The notes: generated from the sequence alone by a model not told the origin. Counted from the stretch's first letter, positions 8,828-16,484 are shown. The stretch: DNA of 18,147 nucleotides from Alphaproteobacteria bacterium (GCA_017353855.1 JAFMSA010000020.1:1-18147); one strand, 5' to 3'. Numbers and translations: made by a program.

Positions 8828-10204
8828 ATGTCGAGCATGCGCGAAGCCGAGCCTGCTGTCCGGCCGGCATGTTACGCTGCAGATGGTGCCTCCTCCTCCG
8901 GCCGCGGCATCGCCAGGGTGCTGGGCGAGAACGCCCTCCTGGCGTTCCCGCCGCATGCATTTGAGGAGGAAGTCGTGAACCGCCGGTTTTTTGGCCGGCG
9001 GCAAATCATTCTCAACCGGCCCGCCGGCATTCAGCACATTCTCATCGACAATAGCGCAAATTACCGCCGGACCGCGGCAACGGTCCGTATGCTACGGCCA
9101 TTGCTGGGCAATGGGCTGCTGCTGAGCAAAGGAGAAGACTGGAGATATCAGCGTCGGACCGTAGCGCCGGCACTGGCGCCGCGGACGATACCGAATCTGT
9201 CGCAGCACATAGCGCGGGCGACCCGGTCGGTGATCGGCAGGCTGGCCGCGGCGAGCGAAGGCCCCGTCGATCTCCTGACGGAGATGCAGTTTCTCGCTTT
9301 GGAAATCGCCGGCAGATCGATGTTCTCATTGCAGATGCACCGGCATGGGACCGAACTGCGCGATCTGATGATGCGCTATTCCGACCACCTCGGAAGGCCA
9401 AACCTGTTGGATATGCTGCTGCCGTTGCGTATTCCCAGTCCCCGCGACATCGCGCGACGGCGCGTTCGCAAACGCTGGCTGGATCTGATACGGAGACTCA
9501 TCGCCGAACGCGAAGCGCGAGCCTGCGGCAACCGGCCGGGCGATCTTTTCGACCTGCTGTCGGAGGCCCGCGACCCCGAAACCGGCAGCGGTTTCTCCGG
9601 GGAGCGGCTGTTGGACCAGGTCGCCACTCTGATCATCGCCGGCCACGAGACGACGGCCGTCGCGCTGTTCTGGGCACTCTATCTCCTCGCTGTCACGCCT
9701 GCGGTTCAGGAGCGTCTTGCCGCCGAAGTCGCGGGGGTCGATCTTGGCCCCGACTTTGCCGCCGATGCGTTGGCGAGGCTGGTCTACACGCGTGCAGTCG
9801 TAAATGAGACGTTGCGCCTGTATCCGCCGGCCTTCACGCTCGTGCGCCAGGCACGAAAGGCCGACCTGGCCGGCGGCATTACGGTGCCGGCGGGTGCGGT
9901 CGTGTTCATCGCGCCCTGGGTACTGCACCGGCACCGGCGTCTATGGTCGCAGCCGGAGAGTTTCGACCCCGGACGGTTTCTGCCAGGCGCGCCGCCGCCG
10001 GATCGCTTTGCATACATGCCGTTCGGTATTGGACCGCGCGTCTGCATTGGCGCCCAGTTTGCGCTGACCGAGGCAACTCTGGTCCTGGCCAGCATGACCC
10101 AGGCGTTCCATATCGAGCGCGCGGATAGCGAGCCGGTCGTCCCGATCGCGATCGTTACGACCCAGCCCGAGCACCCTCCCCGCTTTCGGCTGCGACGGCG
10201 ATAA
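8828..10204 (+). CDS. Cytochrome P450
   Basis: A 458-residue soluble haem-thiolate monooxygenase, expected to hydroxylate or otherwise oxidise a small molecule with electrons from a ferredoxin or similar partner. The diagnostic motifs are all present and ordered: I-helix AGHETT (271-276) for O2 activation, K-helix E327-T-L-R330, FDPGRF (PERF-like), and the haem loop FGIGPRVCIG with ligand Cys406. There is no N-terminal membrane anchor. The ATG at 8828 has GAGGTGG just upstream and gives a normal bacterial P450 length; the open frame continues upstream to 8315, but that part only shadows the opposite-strand ThDP gene. An ATG at 8837 is a possible alternative. No ferredoxin or reductase gene is visible. 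The CYP family and substrate cannot be assigned from sequence reading alone. The stop codon directly abuts a symporter remnant. Confidence 0.95.
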   Translation: MSSMREAEPAVRPACYAADGASSSGRGIARVLGENALLAFPPHAFEEEVVNRRFFGRRQIILNRPAGIQHILIDNSANYRRTAATVRMLRPLLGNGLLLSKGEDWRYQRRTVAPALAPRTIPNLSQHIARATRSVIGRLAAASEGPVDLLTEMQFLALEIAGRSMFSLQMHRHGTELRDLMMRYSDHLGRPNLLDMLLPLRIPSPRDIARRRVRKRWLDLIRRLIAEREARACGNRPGDLFDLLSEARDPETGSGFSGERLLDQVATLIIAGHETTAVALFWALYLLAVTPAVQERLAAEVAGVDLGPDFAADALARLVYTRAVVNETLRLYPPAFTLVRQARKADLAGGITVPAGAVVFIAPWVLHRHRRLWSQPESFDPGRFLPGAPPPDRFAYMPFGIGPRVCIGAQFALTEATLVLASMTQAFHIERADSEPVVPIAIVTTQPEHPPRFRLRRR

Positions 10205-10563
10205 TCGGCTGCTGGGCATCGCCGTTGGCTATGCCTGCCACACCCTGTCACCGGATCCGCAGACCGGCAAGGCGATTACCCGCTACATTTCGCTCGTTAC
10301 CGACATTTTCCTGCGCCTCACCAAGGTGATAATTGCGCCGCTGGTCTTCACGACCCTCGTGGTGGGCGTAGCGCATATGGGGGATACCAAATACGTCGGC
10401 CGGATCGGCGCCAAGGCGATGTTCGTCAGCGCCTCGCTCGTCCCGCTGCTGCTCGGCCTGATCATGGTCAACATTCTGCGGCCGGGCTGACCGGCGAAAC
10501 ACTCGACCTGTCGATGAGCCCACAGCTCGAAGAAATCTTCCGTGTGGAGGGCGCGCCCGATTG
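10203..10563 (+). pseudogene. Truncated dicarboxylate/glutamate:cation symporter remnant
   Basis: In one plus-strand frame the DNA reads LLGIAVGYA, then KAITRYISLVTDIFLRL, KVIIAPLVFTTLVVG, VAHMGD, VGRIGAKAM and LGLIMVNILRPG. This is the N-terminal quarter of the DctA/GltP (DAACS) symporter family, including the TM2-TM3 region. A stop follows at NILRPG; removing a one-base loss (GGGCTGACC for GGGGCTGACC) continues the frame as GLTGETLDLSMSPQLEE and IFRVEGAPD, ending in TGA at 10563. The first residues and the rest of the protein (about 300 residues) are absent. The fragment starts exactly at the P450 TAA, so it has no start codon of its own and must be non-functional. This is a clear remnant; the exact substrate of the ancestor is unknown. 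Confidence 0.85.
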
Positions 10564-10627
10564 ATCATCACTATAGAGGCACCGGGGGCCACTGCGAATG
10601 AATAACTCTGTCTCTGTCCCATGACCT

Positions 10628-11893
10628 CTAATGCTTGACCGAGGAATAAGGCAGGATCGGGTCGCCGGCTCTGTACTGGTCCGGCCACAGAACGACCTCG
10701 CCTTTGCCGTCGCGGAAATCGTCGACGCTGGTACCGGCGATGTTCTGGAACTGCACTGTCATCAGGCGCGCCTTCTTCCACTCGCCCTTTTCGCCGAAGC
10801 CGACACCGCCGATCACGGTGTTGAATGTATGAGTGCGGATGTAATCGGCGACCTTGTCCTGGTCGAGGCTTTTGGTTTCTTCGACAGCCTCGCCCAAGAC
10901 CTGCAGATCGGCATAGGCCCACGGCGCCAGGTAATAGCCGAGCGGGTCGACGCCTTTGCCGGCCGCCTCTTTCTGGTAGCGCTGCAGAAAATCCATGACC
11001 CCCGGGAACCGCAATGTCGGAGCCGGCAGCCAGAAGTCGAACGTGATGATGCCATTGAGCATCGGGCCCAATGAAGTCTTGATCGAGGTGCTCTGCGGCC
11101 CGGTCATCGTACCGCAGCAGACTTTCGTGTTAAGTCCGATCTCGTGCATTGCGCGGATCAAGCCGACACTGTCGGGCGGATAGGAAGCGATATAGACGAT
11201 ATCGGGGTTCGTCGCCTGAATGGCGCGGATGATCGGACTGAAATCGGTTGTCGTCGGGGGATAGGTCTTGTCGTAGACGACTTTGAGGCCGACCTTCCTG
11301 ATATTGGCCCGGGCACCGTCGGCAGTGTTGCGGGTGGCCTCGCCGTCATCGACCGCCAGTGCGATCGTGTTCAGGCCCAGCTTGTCTTTATTGGCCCTGA
11401 TGATTTCGAAGAATCCTTCGGAGATCGCCGCCCGCGGATCCGGCCCGACCGGCAGCATCGAGAAATATTTCGGGTAATGAAACTCATCGTTGACGTCCAT
11501 CGCGAACAGTCCCATGAACGTCTTGTTGTGCGCAATGACGATCGGCAATGCCGGGGCCGTCACATTGGTGCCGTAGGCCGAGACGACGAGATCGACCCCG
11601 TCGACATCGAGCAGCTTCGTGTATATGCCCGGCACCAGTGACGGGTTGCTCTGGTCGTCGTAATAGACGAGCTTGACCGGGCGGCCGAGAAGCCCGCCCT
11701 TCTTGTTGGTATCCTCGGCCCAGATCTGCATCGCCAATAATCCGGAGGTGCCATTGACTGCAAGGCCGCCCGTCAATGGCATGCTGAATCCGATCGTGAT
11801 CGGCGGCCCTGACGGCTCCTCGGCGGGGGTCACGGACGGTGCCAGCAAGAACGCGGCAGCGCCGACCATTGCGCCAATGAAGCTGCGAAACAT
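10628..11893 (-). CDS. ABC transporter substrate-binding protein, branched-chain amino acid/amide type
   Basis: A 421-residue periplasmic ligand-binding protein of the LivK/Peripla_BP_6 family (HAAT transporters). A Sec signal peptide covers about residues 1-24 (MFRSFIGAMVGAAAFLL, cleavage near TPA-EE). The mature protein starts ITIGFSMPLTGGLAVNG, the characteristic opening, followed by GGLLGRPVKLVYYDDQS, the hinge-region DIVYIASYPPDSVG, and a C-terminal lobe with GVGFGEKGEW. The start at 11893 has a strong purine-rich site (GGGGAGGGAGAAAG) directly upstream. No permease (LivH/LivM) or ATPase (LivG/LivF) gene is present on either side, so it is either a lone binding protein or has lost its partners. 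The ligand is unknown: an amino acid, amide or small carboxylate is possible. Tandem palindromes lie about 95-125 bp upstream and may be an operator. Confidence 0.93.
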   Translation of the reverse strand: MFRSFIGAMVGAAAFLLAPSVTPAEEPSGPPITIGFSMPLTGGLAVNGTSGLLAMQIWAEDTNKKGGLLGRPVKLVYYDDQSNPSLVPGIYTKLLDVDGVDLVVSAYGTNVTAPALPIVIAHNKTFMGLFAMDVNDEFHYPKYFSMLPVGPDPRAAISEGFFEIIRANKDKLGLNTIALAVDDGEATRNTADGARANIRKVGLKVVYDKTYPPTTTDFSPIIRAIQATNPDIVYIASYPPDSVGLIRAMHEIGLNTKVCCGTMTGPQSTSIKTSLGPMLNGIITFDFWLPAPTLRFPGVMDFLQRYQKEAAGKGVDPLGYYLAPWAYADLQVLGEAVEETKSLDQDKVADYIRTHTFNTVIGGVGFGEKGEWKKARLMTVQFQNIAGTSVDDFRDGKGEVVLWPDQYRAGDPILPYSSVKH

Positions 11894-11987
11894 CTTTCTC
11901 CCTCCCCGACTGCGCCCGAGCGATCCAACGCAACAACCTCAACTTATGTCGTCAATCCGCTTTTGCCGCGTCCGCAGCAAACCAGCA

Positions 11988-12019
11988 GCGAAAAATCGCC
12001 TCTTGCGAAACATCGCCTC
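11988..12019. promoter_or_regulatory. Tandem palindromic operator-like repeats upstream of the binding-protein gene
   Basis: Two 15-bp copies, GCGAAAAATCGCCTC (11988-12002) and GCGAAACATCGCCTC (12005-12019), differ at one base and are spaced by 17 bp. The first 12 bases of each form the palindrome GCGA-N4-TCGC, as expected for dimer-binding transcription factor half-sites. They lie 95-126 bp upstream of the minus-strand substrate-binding-protein start. No promoter hexamers could be set with confidence between the repeats and the gene. The regulator is not encoded in this window. A regulatory role is inferred from form and position. Confidence 0.45.
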
Positions 12020-12321
12020 CTTAATTGCAATCGATGCTCGACCTCAGGGAGGCCCTGCACCCGTTTCGCCCCCGGCAACAGAGCCGTTCACTGCATCGAC
12101 ATCTCCATGAGCTACTCTGTGGCGTCTCGGCAGGGTATAAACGCGTCAGATACGGCGGCGCGCAACGTTTTCCGTCGCGGGGCTTTCTCCGCTCCCATGT
12201 GTGTTGGAATATTCCTTTGGGATGTGGCAGATGTGCAGCTCGCGCCATTTTCTCTCGGGCCGCGGAAAAGCAGGCGGCGAGCCCGCGTATGGCGCTCGCT
12301 CCACTCTTCGGGACCGTTTCG
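12020..12321. other. Intergenic stretch with no recognised gene
   Basis: About 300 bp between the operator-like repeats and the end of trpA. Open frames on both strands here encode peptides without recognisable motifs, and none has a convincing ribosome site plus a domain. In many Rhizobiales accD and folC follow trpA; no trace of either was seen in any frame. No T-run hairpin after the trpA stop was found. Confidence 0.5.
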
Positions 12322-13149
12322 TCATCCCACCCGCGCGCTGCGAATCCCTGCCGCCAGTGCCCGGACATCGGCGAGGACGGCGTCGACGAGCCCGGGCTTG
12401 GCGCGGCCCTGCGCGTCGAGGTTTAGCGCGAGGCGTTGAACGAGGGAGGATCCGACCGCGGCAGCATCGGCGGCGCGGGCGACGGCGGCGGCCTGTTCCG
12501 GGGTGCGGATGCCGAAGCCGACCGCTATCGGCAATCGGGTAAAACGGCGCAGGCGATCGACCGCATTGGCGATGCTCGCGGGATCGGCCGAGCGGGTGCC
12601 AGTGATGCCGGCAATCGCGACGTAATAGATGAAGCCGCTCGCACCCTCGACGATGCGCGGCAGGCGCTGATCATCGCTTGTCGGAGTAGCAAGGCGGATC
12701 AGATCGAGGCCTGTCGCGCGCGCCGGCCCGGTCAGTTCCGCGTCTTCCTCGGGCGGCAGGTCGACGACGATGAGCCCGTCGACTCCGGCGGAGACCGCGT
12801 CACGGGCGAAGGCTTCGGGGCCGTAGCGGTAGATAGGGTTATAATAGCCCATCAGCACGATCGGGGTCGCGTCGTCTGCACAGCGCAGCTCCCGCACCAT
12901 TGCCAAAGTGCGGCGCAGCGTCATTCCCCGCTTCAGGGCGCGCTGGCCCGCTTGCTGAATGGCGGCGCCGTCGGCCATCGGGTCGGAGAATGGCATGCCG
13001 ATCTCGATCAGATCGGCGCCTGCGGCGCTCAGTCCGGCGAACAGCCGGGAGGAGGTGCCCCGGTCCGGGTCGCCGGCGGTCAGATAGGTGACGAGCCCGG
13101 CGCGACCCTCCTCCCGCAGCGCCGCAAAGCGCCGCTCGATGCGGCTCAC
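12322..13149 (-). CDS. trpA: Tryptophan synthase alpha chain
   Basis: Cleaves indole-3-glycerol phosphate to indole and glyceraldehyde-3-phosphate, passing indole to TrpB through the alpha2-beta2 tunnel. The protein is 275 residues, the normal size. Motifs: YLTAGDP (22-28), EIGMPFSDPMADGAAIQ with the catalytic pair E49 and D60 (same numbering as E. coli), the PIVLMGYYNP strand, the flexible loop with GFIYYVAIAGITGTR, and the phosphate-binding GFGIRTPEQ and AVGSSLV. The start is taken as GTG at 13149, which overlaps the trpB stop as GTGA and gives the family's usual opening (SRIERRFAAL); a longer open frame exists upstream but lies inside trpB. The 4-bp overlap implies coupled translation and equal subunit amounts. 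It is the last gene of the trp group here. Confidence 0.97.
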   Translation of the reverse strand: MSRIERRFAALREEGRAGLVTYLTAGDPDRGTSSRLFAGLSAAGADLIEIGMPFSDPMADGAAIQQAGQRALKRGMTLRRTLAMVRELRCADDATPIVLMGYYNPIYRYGPEAFARDAVSAGVDGLIVVDLPPEEDAELTGPARATGLDLIRLATPTSDDQRLPRIVEGASGFIYYVAIAGITGTRSADPASIANAVDRLRRFTRLPIAVGFGIRTPEQAAAVARAADAAAVGSSLVQRLALNLDAQGRAKPGLVDAVLADVRALAAGIRSARVG

Positions 13150-14357
13150 AGCCGGACCCCGAGATGGTCGGCGACCGCGAAAATGTCCTTGTCGCCACGA
13201 CCGCACATATTCATCACGATAAGATGGTCGCGCGGCAGGCTCGGCGCGATCTTCGCGACCTGCGCGAGAGCGTGCGCCGGCTCCAGCGCCGGGATGATGC
13301 CTTCGAGCCGGCTCGCCAGCTGGAACGCCTCAAGCGCTTCGCGGTCGGTGATCGAGACGTATTGCACCCGCCCCATTTCGTGCAGCCAAGCATGCTCGGG
13401 CCCGATTCCGGGATAATCGAGGCCGGCGGAGATAGAATGGGCATCGCGGATCTGTCCGTCCTCGTTCTGCAGCAGATAGGTTCGGTTGCCGTGCAACACC
13501 CCGGGCGCGCCGCCGGTCAGAGAGGCCGCATGTAATCGGGTCTCGATGCCATGCCCCGCGGCCTCGACACCGATCATCGCAACGCTCGGCTCGTCGAGGA
13601 ACGGATAAAACAGGCCGAGCGCGTTCGATCCGCCGCCAATGCAGGCGACCAGCGTATCGGGGAGCCTGCCTTCGGCCAACTCGAGCTGGCTGCGCGTCTC
13701 GCGCCCGATGACCGACTGAAAGTCGCGCACCATCATCGGATAGGGATGCGGGCCAGCCACCGTCCCGATGACGTAGAACGTGTCGTCGACTCTGGCGACC
13801 CAGTCGCGCAGTGCCTCGTTCATCGCATCCTTCAGCGTCGCGGTCCCGGAATGTACCGGCACGACCTCGGCGCCAAGGAGCTTCATGCGGAAGACATTGG
13901 GCTTTTGCCGCTCGATATCGGTAGCGCCCATATAGACGATGCATGGAAGGTCAAACAGGGCGCATGCGGTTGCGGTCGCGACCCCGTGCTGGCCGGCGCC
14001 GGTTTCGGCGATGATGCGGCGCCTGCCCATCCGTCGCGCGAGCAGGACTTGCCCGAGACAGTTGTTGATCTTGTGCGCGCCCGTATGGTTGAGCTCGTCG
14101 CGTTTAAAATAGAGCTTCGCGCCCCCGAAATGACGGGTCAGCCGTTCGGCGAAATAAAGCGGGCTCGGGCGCCCGACGTAATGATTGAGATAATAGTCAA
14201 GCTCGGCCTGGAAGCTCGGATCGCTGCGCGCCTCCGCATAGGCGGCCTCGACCCGAAGCACGAGCGGCATCAAGGTTTCGGCAACGAAGCGCCCGCCATA
14301 ATTGCCGAAATGGCCGCGATCGTCGGGACCGCCACAGAACGTGTTCGGAACCTGCAT
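13146..14357 (-). CDS. trpB: Tryptophan synthase beta chain
   Basis: PLP enzyme that condenses indole with L-serine to make L-tryptophan. The protein is 403 residues, normal for TrpB. It opens with the TrpB signature FGNYGGRFVAETL (17-29); PLP is bound by K96 in ELNHTGAHKINN; catalytic E118 lies in AETGAGQHGVA; the phosphate of PLP is held by GGGSNA (241-246); and GRGDKD is near the C terminus. The ATG at 14357 is chosen because AAGGAG (14365-14370) sits 7 nt upstream and the family alignment begins there; the frame stays open further upstream only through an intergenic repeat and part of trpF. It follows trpF and overlaps trpA by GTGA. Confidence 0.98.
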   Translation of the reverse strand: MQVPNTFCGGPDDRGHFGNYGGRFVAETLMPLVLRVEAAYAEARSDPSFQAELDYYLNHYVGRPSPLYFAERLTRHFGGAKLYFKRDELNHTGAHKINNCLGQVLLARRMGRRRIIAETGAGQHGVATATACALFDLPCIVYMGATDIERQKPNVFRMKLLGAEVVPVHSGTATLKDAMNEALRDWVARVDDTFYVIGTVAGPHPYPMMVRDFQSVIGRETRSQLELAEGRLPDTLVACIGGGSNALGLFYPFLDEPSVAMIGVEAAGHGIETRLHAASLTGGAPGVLHGNRTYLLQNEDGQIRDAHSISAGLDYPGIGPEHAWLHEMGRVQYVSITDREALEAFQLASRLEGIIPALEPAHALAQVAKIAPSLPRDHLIVMNMCGRGDKDIFAVADHLGVRL

Positions 14358-14386
14358 CAATGGACTCCTTAAGCGGCGCAAAAATG

Positions 14387-14548
14387 CACCACAGAGACAC
14401 CGCCGGAACAGCGAAAAAACCCACGCGGCTCCGCAAACGCGAGAACCCGCACGAGGAGGCCGCAGCGCGGTTGCTTCGAGGCCTTCCCCCGGGATCCGCA
14501 AGTGGGGTGAGAGCGAGACGCTCGCGAGCCCTCCGCGCCCCTGCGGTG
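14387..14548. repeat. Intergenic element with imperfect inverted ends between trpF and trpB
   Basis: A 162-bp segment that nearly fills the 194-bp trpF-trpB gap. Its ends are imperfect inverted repeats: CACCACAGAGACACCG at the left and GCGCCCCTGCGGTG at the right, whose complement is CACCGCAGGGGCGC. Ends with a CACCGCAGAGGCGC-like core resemble dispersed intergenic repeats I recall from other bacterial genomes. It has no open frame of its own beyond read-through. It stops before the trpB ribosome site, so trpB can still be translated independently. Copy number elsewhere is unknown. Confidence 0.4.
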
Positions 14549-14551
14549 AAA

Positions 14552-15196
14552 CTAGAGCGCGCGGGCGGCGGCGAGAAAGGCGCCGATCCTTTGGGGATCC
14601 TTGACGCCCGGACGGCCCTCGACGCCGGAGGAGACGTCGACGATCCTCGCCCCGGAGATGCGCACCGCCTCGGGCAGCAGTTCGGCGGTCAGGCCCCCCG
14701 AGAGCATCCAGGGCCGCCGCCAGGAGCGGCCGGCGATCAACGTCCAATCAAAGGCCAGACCGTTGCCGCCCGGCAAAGCGTTCGAAAGGGGCGGCGGCTT
14801 TGCATCAAACAGCAACAGGTCCGCGACATCTTCGTAAGCCGCGGCACCTAGCAGGTCCCGCTGCCCGGCTACCGCCATCGCTTTCATGATCGGCCGGCCG
14901 AAACGGAGGCGTGCCTGCGCAACCCGTTCCGGCGACTCGCCGCCATGGAATTGCAGAATGTCGAGCGGCGCCATGGCCAGCGCAGTCTCTATGAAGCGAT
15001 CCTCGGCATCGACGAACAGGCCGACCCGCCTGACCTCGGCGGGAACGCCGCTGCACAGCTGCCCGGCCCGGCGCGGCGTGACGGCGCGCGGGCTGCGCGA
15101 ATAGAAGACAAATCCGACGTAATCGGCGCCGCCGGTGATCGCGGCCGCCACCGTCTCCTCACTCGACAGGCCACAAATCTTCGCGGCTATGCTCAT
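14552..15196 (-). CDS. trpF: Phosphoribosylanthranilate isomerase
   Basis: Catalyses the Amadori rearrangement of N-(5'-phosphoribosyl)anthranilate to CdRP in tryptophan synthesis. The protein is 214 residues from the ATG at 15196. Motifs of the TIM barrel: KICGL with the general-base Cys, FVFYSRSPRAVTP, VGLFVD, LQFHGGESPE, LLFDAKPP with the catalytic Asp, FDWTLI, MLSGGL, and VDVSSGVEGRPGVKD for phosphate binding. The first ATG gives the usual MSIAAKICGL opening; a TTG three codons earlier is an alternative, and neither has a strong ribosome site. It is the first gene of trpF-trpB-trpA on this strand, 55 bp after the mlaA stop; the insertion of a repeat between trpF and trpB has widened a normally short gap. 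Confidence 0.96.
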   Translation of the reverse strand: MSIAAKICGLSSEETVAAAITGGADYVGFVFYSRSPRAVTPRRAGQLCSGVPAEVRRVGLFVDAEDRFIETALAMAPLDILQFHGGESPERVAQARLRFGRPIMKAMAVAGQRDLLGAAAYEDVADLLLFDAKPPPLSNALPGGNGLAFDWTLIAGRSWRRPWMLSGGLTAELLPEAVRISGARIVDVSSGVEGRPGVKDPQRIGAFLAAARAL

Positions 15197-15251
15197 GACT
15201 GCCAATATGGGGCCACGCCCGGCCTGGCGGTATAGACCCGGGACTCAGTCC

Positions 15252-16166
15252 TTAAGGTTGGGTATTGGGAGCTGAAATATCGACCTGACCTTCGGGCTGC
15301 TTTTCGGACTGTTTGGCCGCGCTGATCTCGGCATCCCGATGCTGCCGGTACACGCTGCGCAACGTGGAGTAAAAATCGAGCGAATTGCGTTCCAGCTCGT
15401 CCAGATCATGAAGGTGCTGGGCGCGCGTGTCGATGAGATTGGCCCCGCCGGTGCCGGCGCCGGCGTAGGTCGCGGGGGCGCCGCCGACAAAAGTCAGCGG
15501 GTTCATCGCCATATCGACAGCCGTGCCGACTGCGTCACGCGCATTTGATGGACCGAGCAACGGCAATTCGACAAAAGGTCCCTCACCGAGACCCCAAACC
15601 GCAAGTGTCTCGCCGAAATCTGATTGGTGCGGCGGCAATCCCCAATTTTTGGCCCAGTCGAAAATGCCAGCAACTCCAATCGTGGAGTTTACGGCAAGCC
15701 GTTGGACCGACTGCCAGGCGTGGTCGACGTTTCCCTGCAACGCGTCGTTCACCGCAACAGCGGGTTCCTTGAGGTTCTCCACGAGATTGTGAATGCCCTT
15801 TTGGACGCCCTGCGGGACATGCTCGGTGTAGGCTTCCGCGGCCGGGTTCATCACCGCGTGATCGGCGGCCATGTTAGCCTTGAAGATAGCCCTGTTAACC
15901 GGCTCCGCCGGATCATGCTGGGAATCGGCATCGTCGCCGGAAGCAGACTCCCGCGGCGATGTCGCGCATCCGAAGCTGCACAGCAAAAGCCCGAAGAGGA
16001 CCGCCCAAAATACTCGTGATTTGCCGCCGGGAGTGCCGGCCGCAAGGCTACAGCCTCCGGCGGCCCTTGGGGTTGCCCCGGTTCGTGGTACCGGAATTCC
16101 CGGACGAGCCGTCCTGCCGCAAAGCTCGAGCGCCGCCGCTCCCCGGATCTCCGGGTCCGTTCCCAT
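15252..16166 (-). CDS. mlaA: MlaA/VacJ family outer-membrane lipoprotein
   Basis: Outer-membrane lipoprotein of the Mla retrograde phospholipid transport system, which removes misplaced phospholipid from the outer leaflet. A hydrophobic stretch and lipobox SRVFWAVLFGLLLCSFGC place the lipidated cysteine at residue 67. The MlaA domain follows: DPAEPVNRAIFKANMAADH, VPQGVQKGIHNLVENLKEP, NDALQGN, RLAVNSTIGVAGIFD, DFGETLAVWGLGEGPFVELPLLGPSNARDAVG. The only in-frame ATG (16166) gives 304 residues and an unusual leader of about 48 non-conserved, Pro/Gly/Ala-rich residues before the signal peptide. The true start may be a rare codon near residue 48, or there may be a frameshift there. MlaBCDEF genes are not in the window. 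It is divergent from the SRPBCC gene. Confidence 0.9.
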   Translation of the reverse strand: MGTDPEIRGAAALELCGRTARPGIPVPRTGATPRAAGGCSLAAGTPGGKSRVFWAVLFGLLLCSFGCATSPRESASGDDADSQHDPAEPVNRAIFKANMAADHAVMNPAAEAYTEHVPQGVQKGIHNLVENLKEPAVAVNDALQGNVDHAWQSVQRLAVNSTIGVAGIFDWAKNWGLPPHQSDFGETLAVWGLGEGPFVELPLLGPSNARDAVGTAVDMAMNPLTFVGGAPATYAGAGTGGANLIDTRAQHLHDLDELERNSLDFYSTLRSVYRQHRDAEISAAKQSEKQPEGQVDISAPNTQP

Positions 16167-16484
16167 CTGGTCCCCCAGCTTCTGACACGTGCCGGCTTCA
16201 GGCCCGCCGTCATGGCCCGAGGCTTGATCGAGGCATGTTCCTCGTCCCGCCGGACTGGGTCAACCTACCGTAGTCGTTCACCTTCAGCCGCAATTTCGTG
16301 CCGGGGTGCGCTGTCAACGCCCGTACCGCTGCGTTTGCGGTTCGCTTGTCCTGCGCAAACCAGTCTCGAGTTGCCGGGCATTCCCGATTCCCAGAGAGGA
16401 ATAATAAAGCGCGACCGGAGTCTCTAGGATTGGTCTGAACTGGTTCTGTACGATGCTTGCTGAACTCGCGCATTTCGAGGTTTG
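16167..16484. other. Divergent intergenic region between mlaA and the SRPBCC gene
   Basis: About 318 bp that should contain promoters for both directions. I could not assign -35/-10 hexamers with confidence. On the minus strand, a reading frame ending at 16210 encodes a plausible-looking tail (RDWFAQDKRTANAAVRALTA, then HPGTKLRLKVNDYG) with high third-position GC, but it has no clear start or known domain. No hairpin terminator or RNA gene was seen. Confidence 0.4.

Noticed and set aside
8627..9037. Upstream extension of the ThDP enzyme frame
   Set aside because: The extra residues look non-coding and overlap the P450 start; MNGAESL at 8626 matches the family opening and has GGAG at proper spacing.
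11939..12013. 24-codon minus-strand open frame (MFRKRRFFAAGLL...) upstream of the binding-protein gene
   Set aside because: Its AAGGAGG lies only 2 bp from the ATG, too close for normal initiation, and much of its start is formed by the tandem palindromes. A leader peptide is possible but unsupported.
14358..14747. Upstream extension of the trpB frame
   Set aside because: It runs through the intergenic repeat and the end of trpF out of frame; the ATG at 14357 has AAGGAG upstream and fits the family start.
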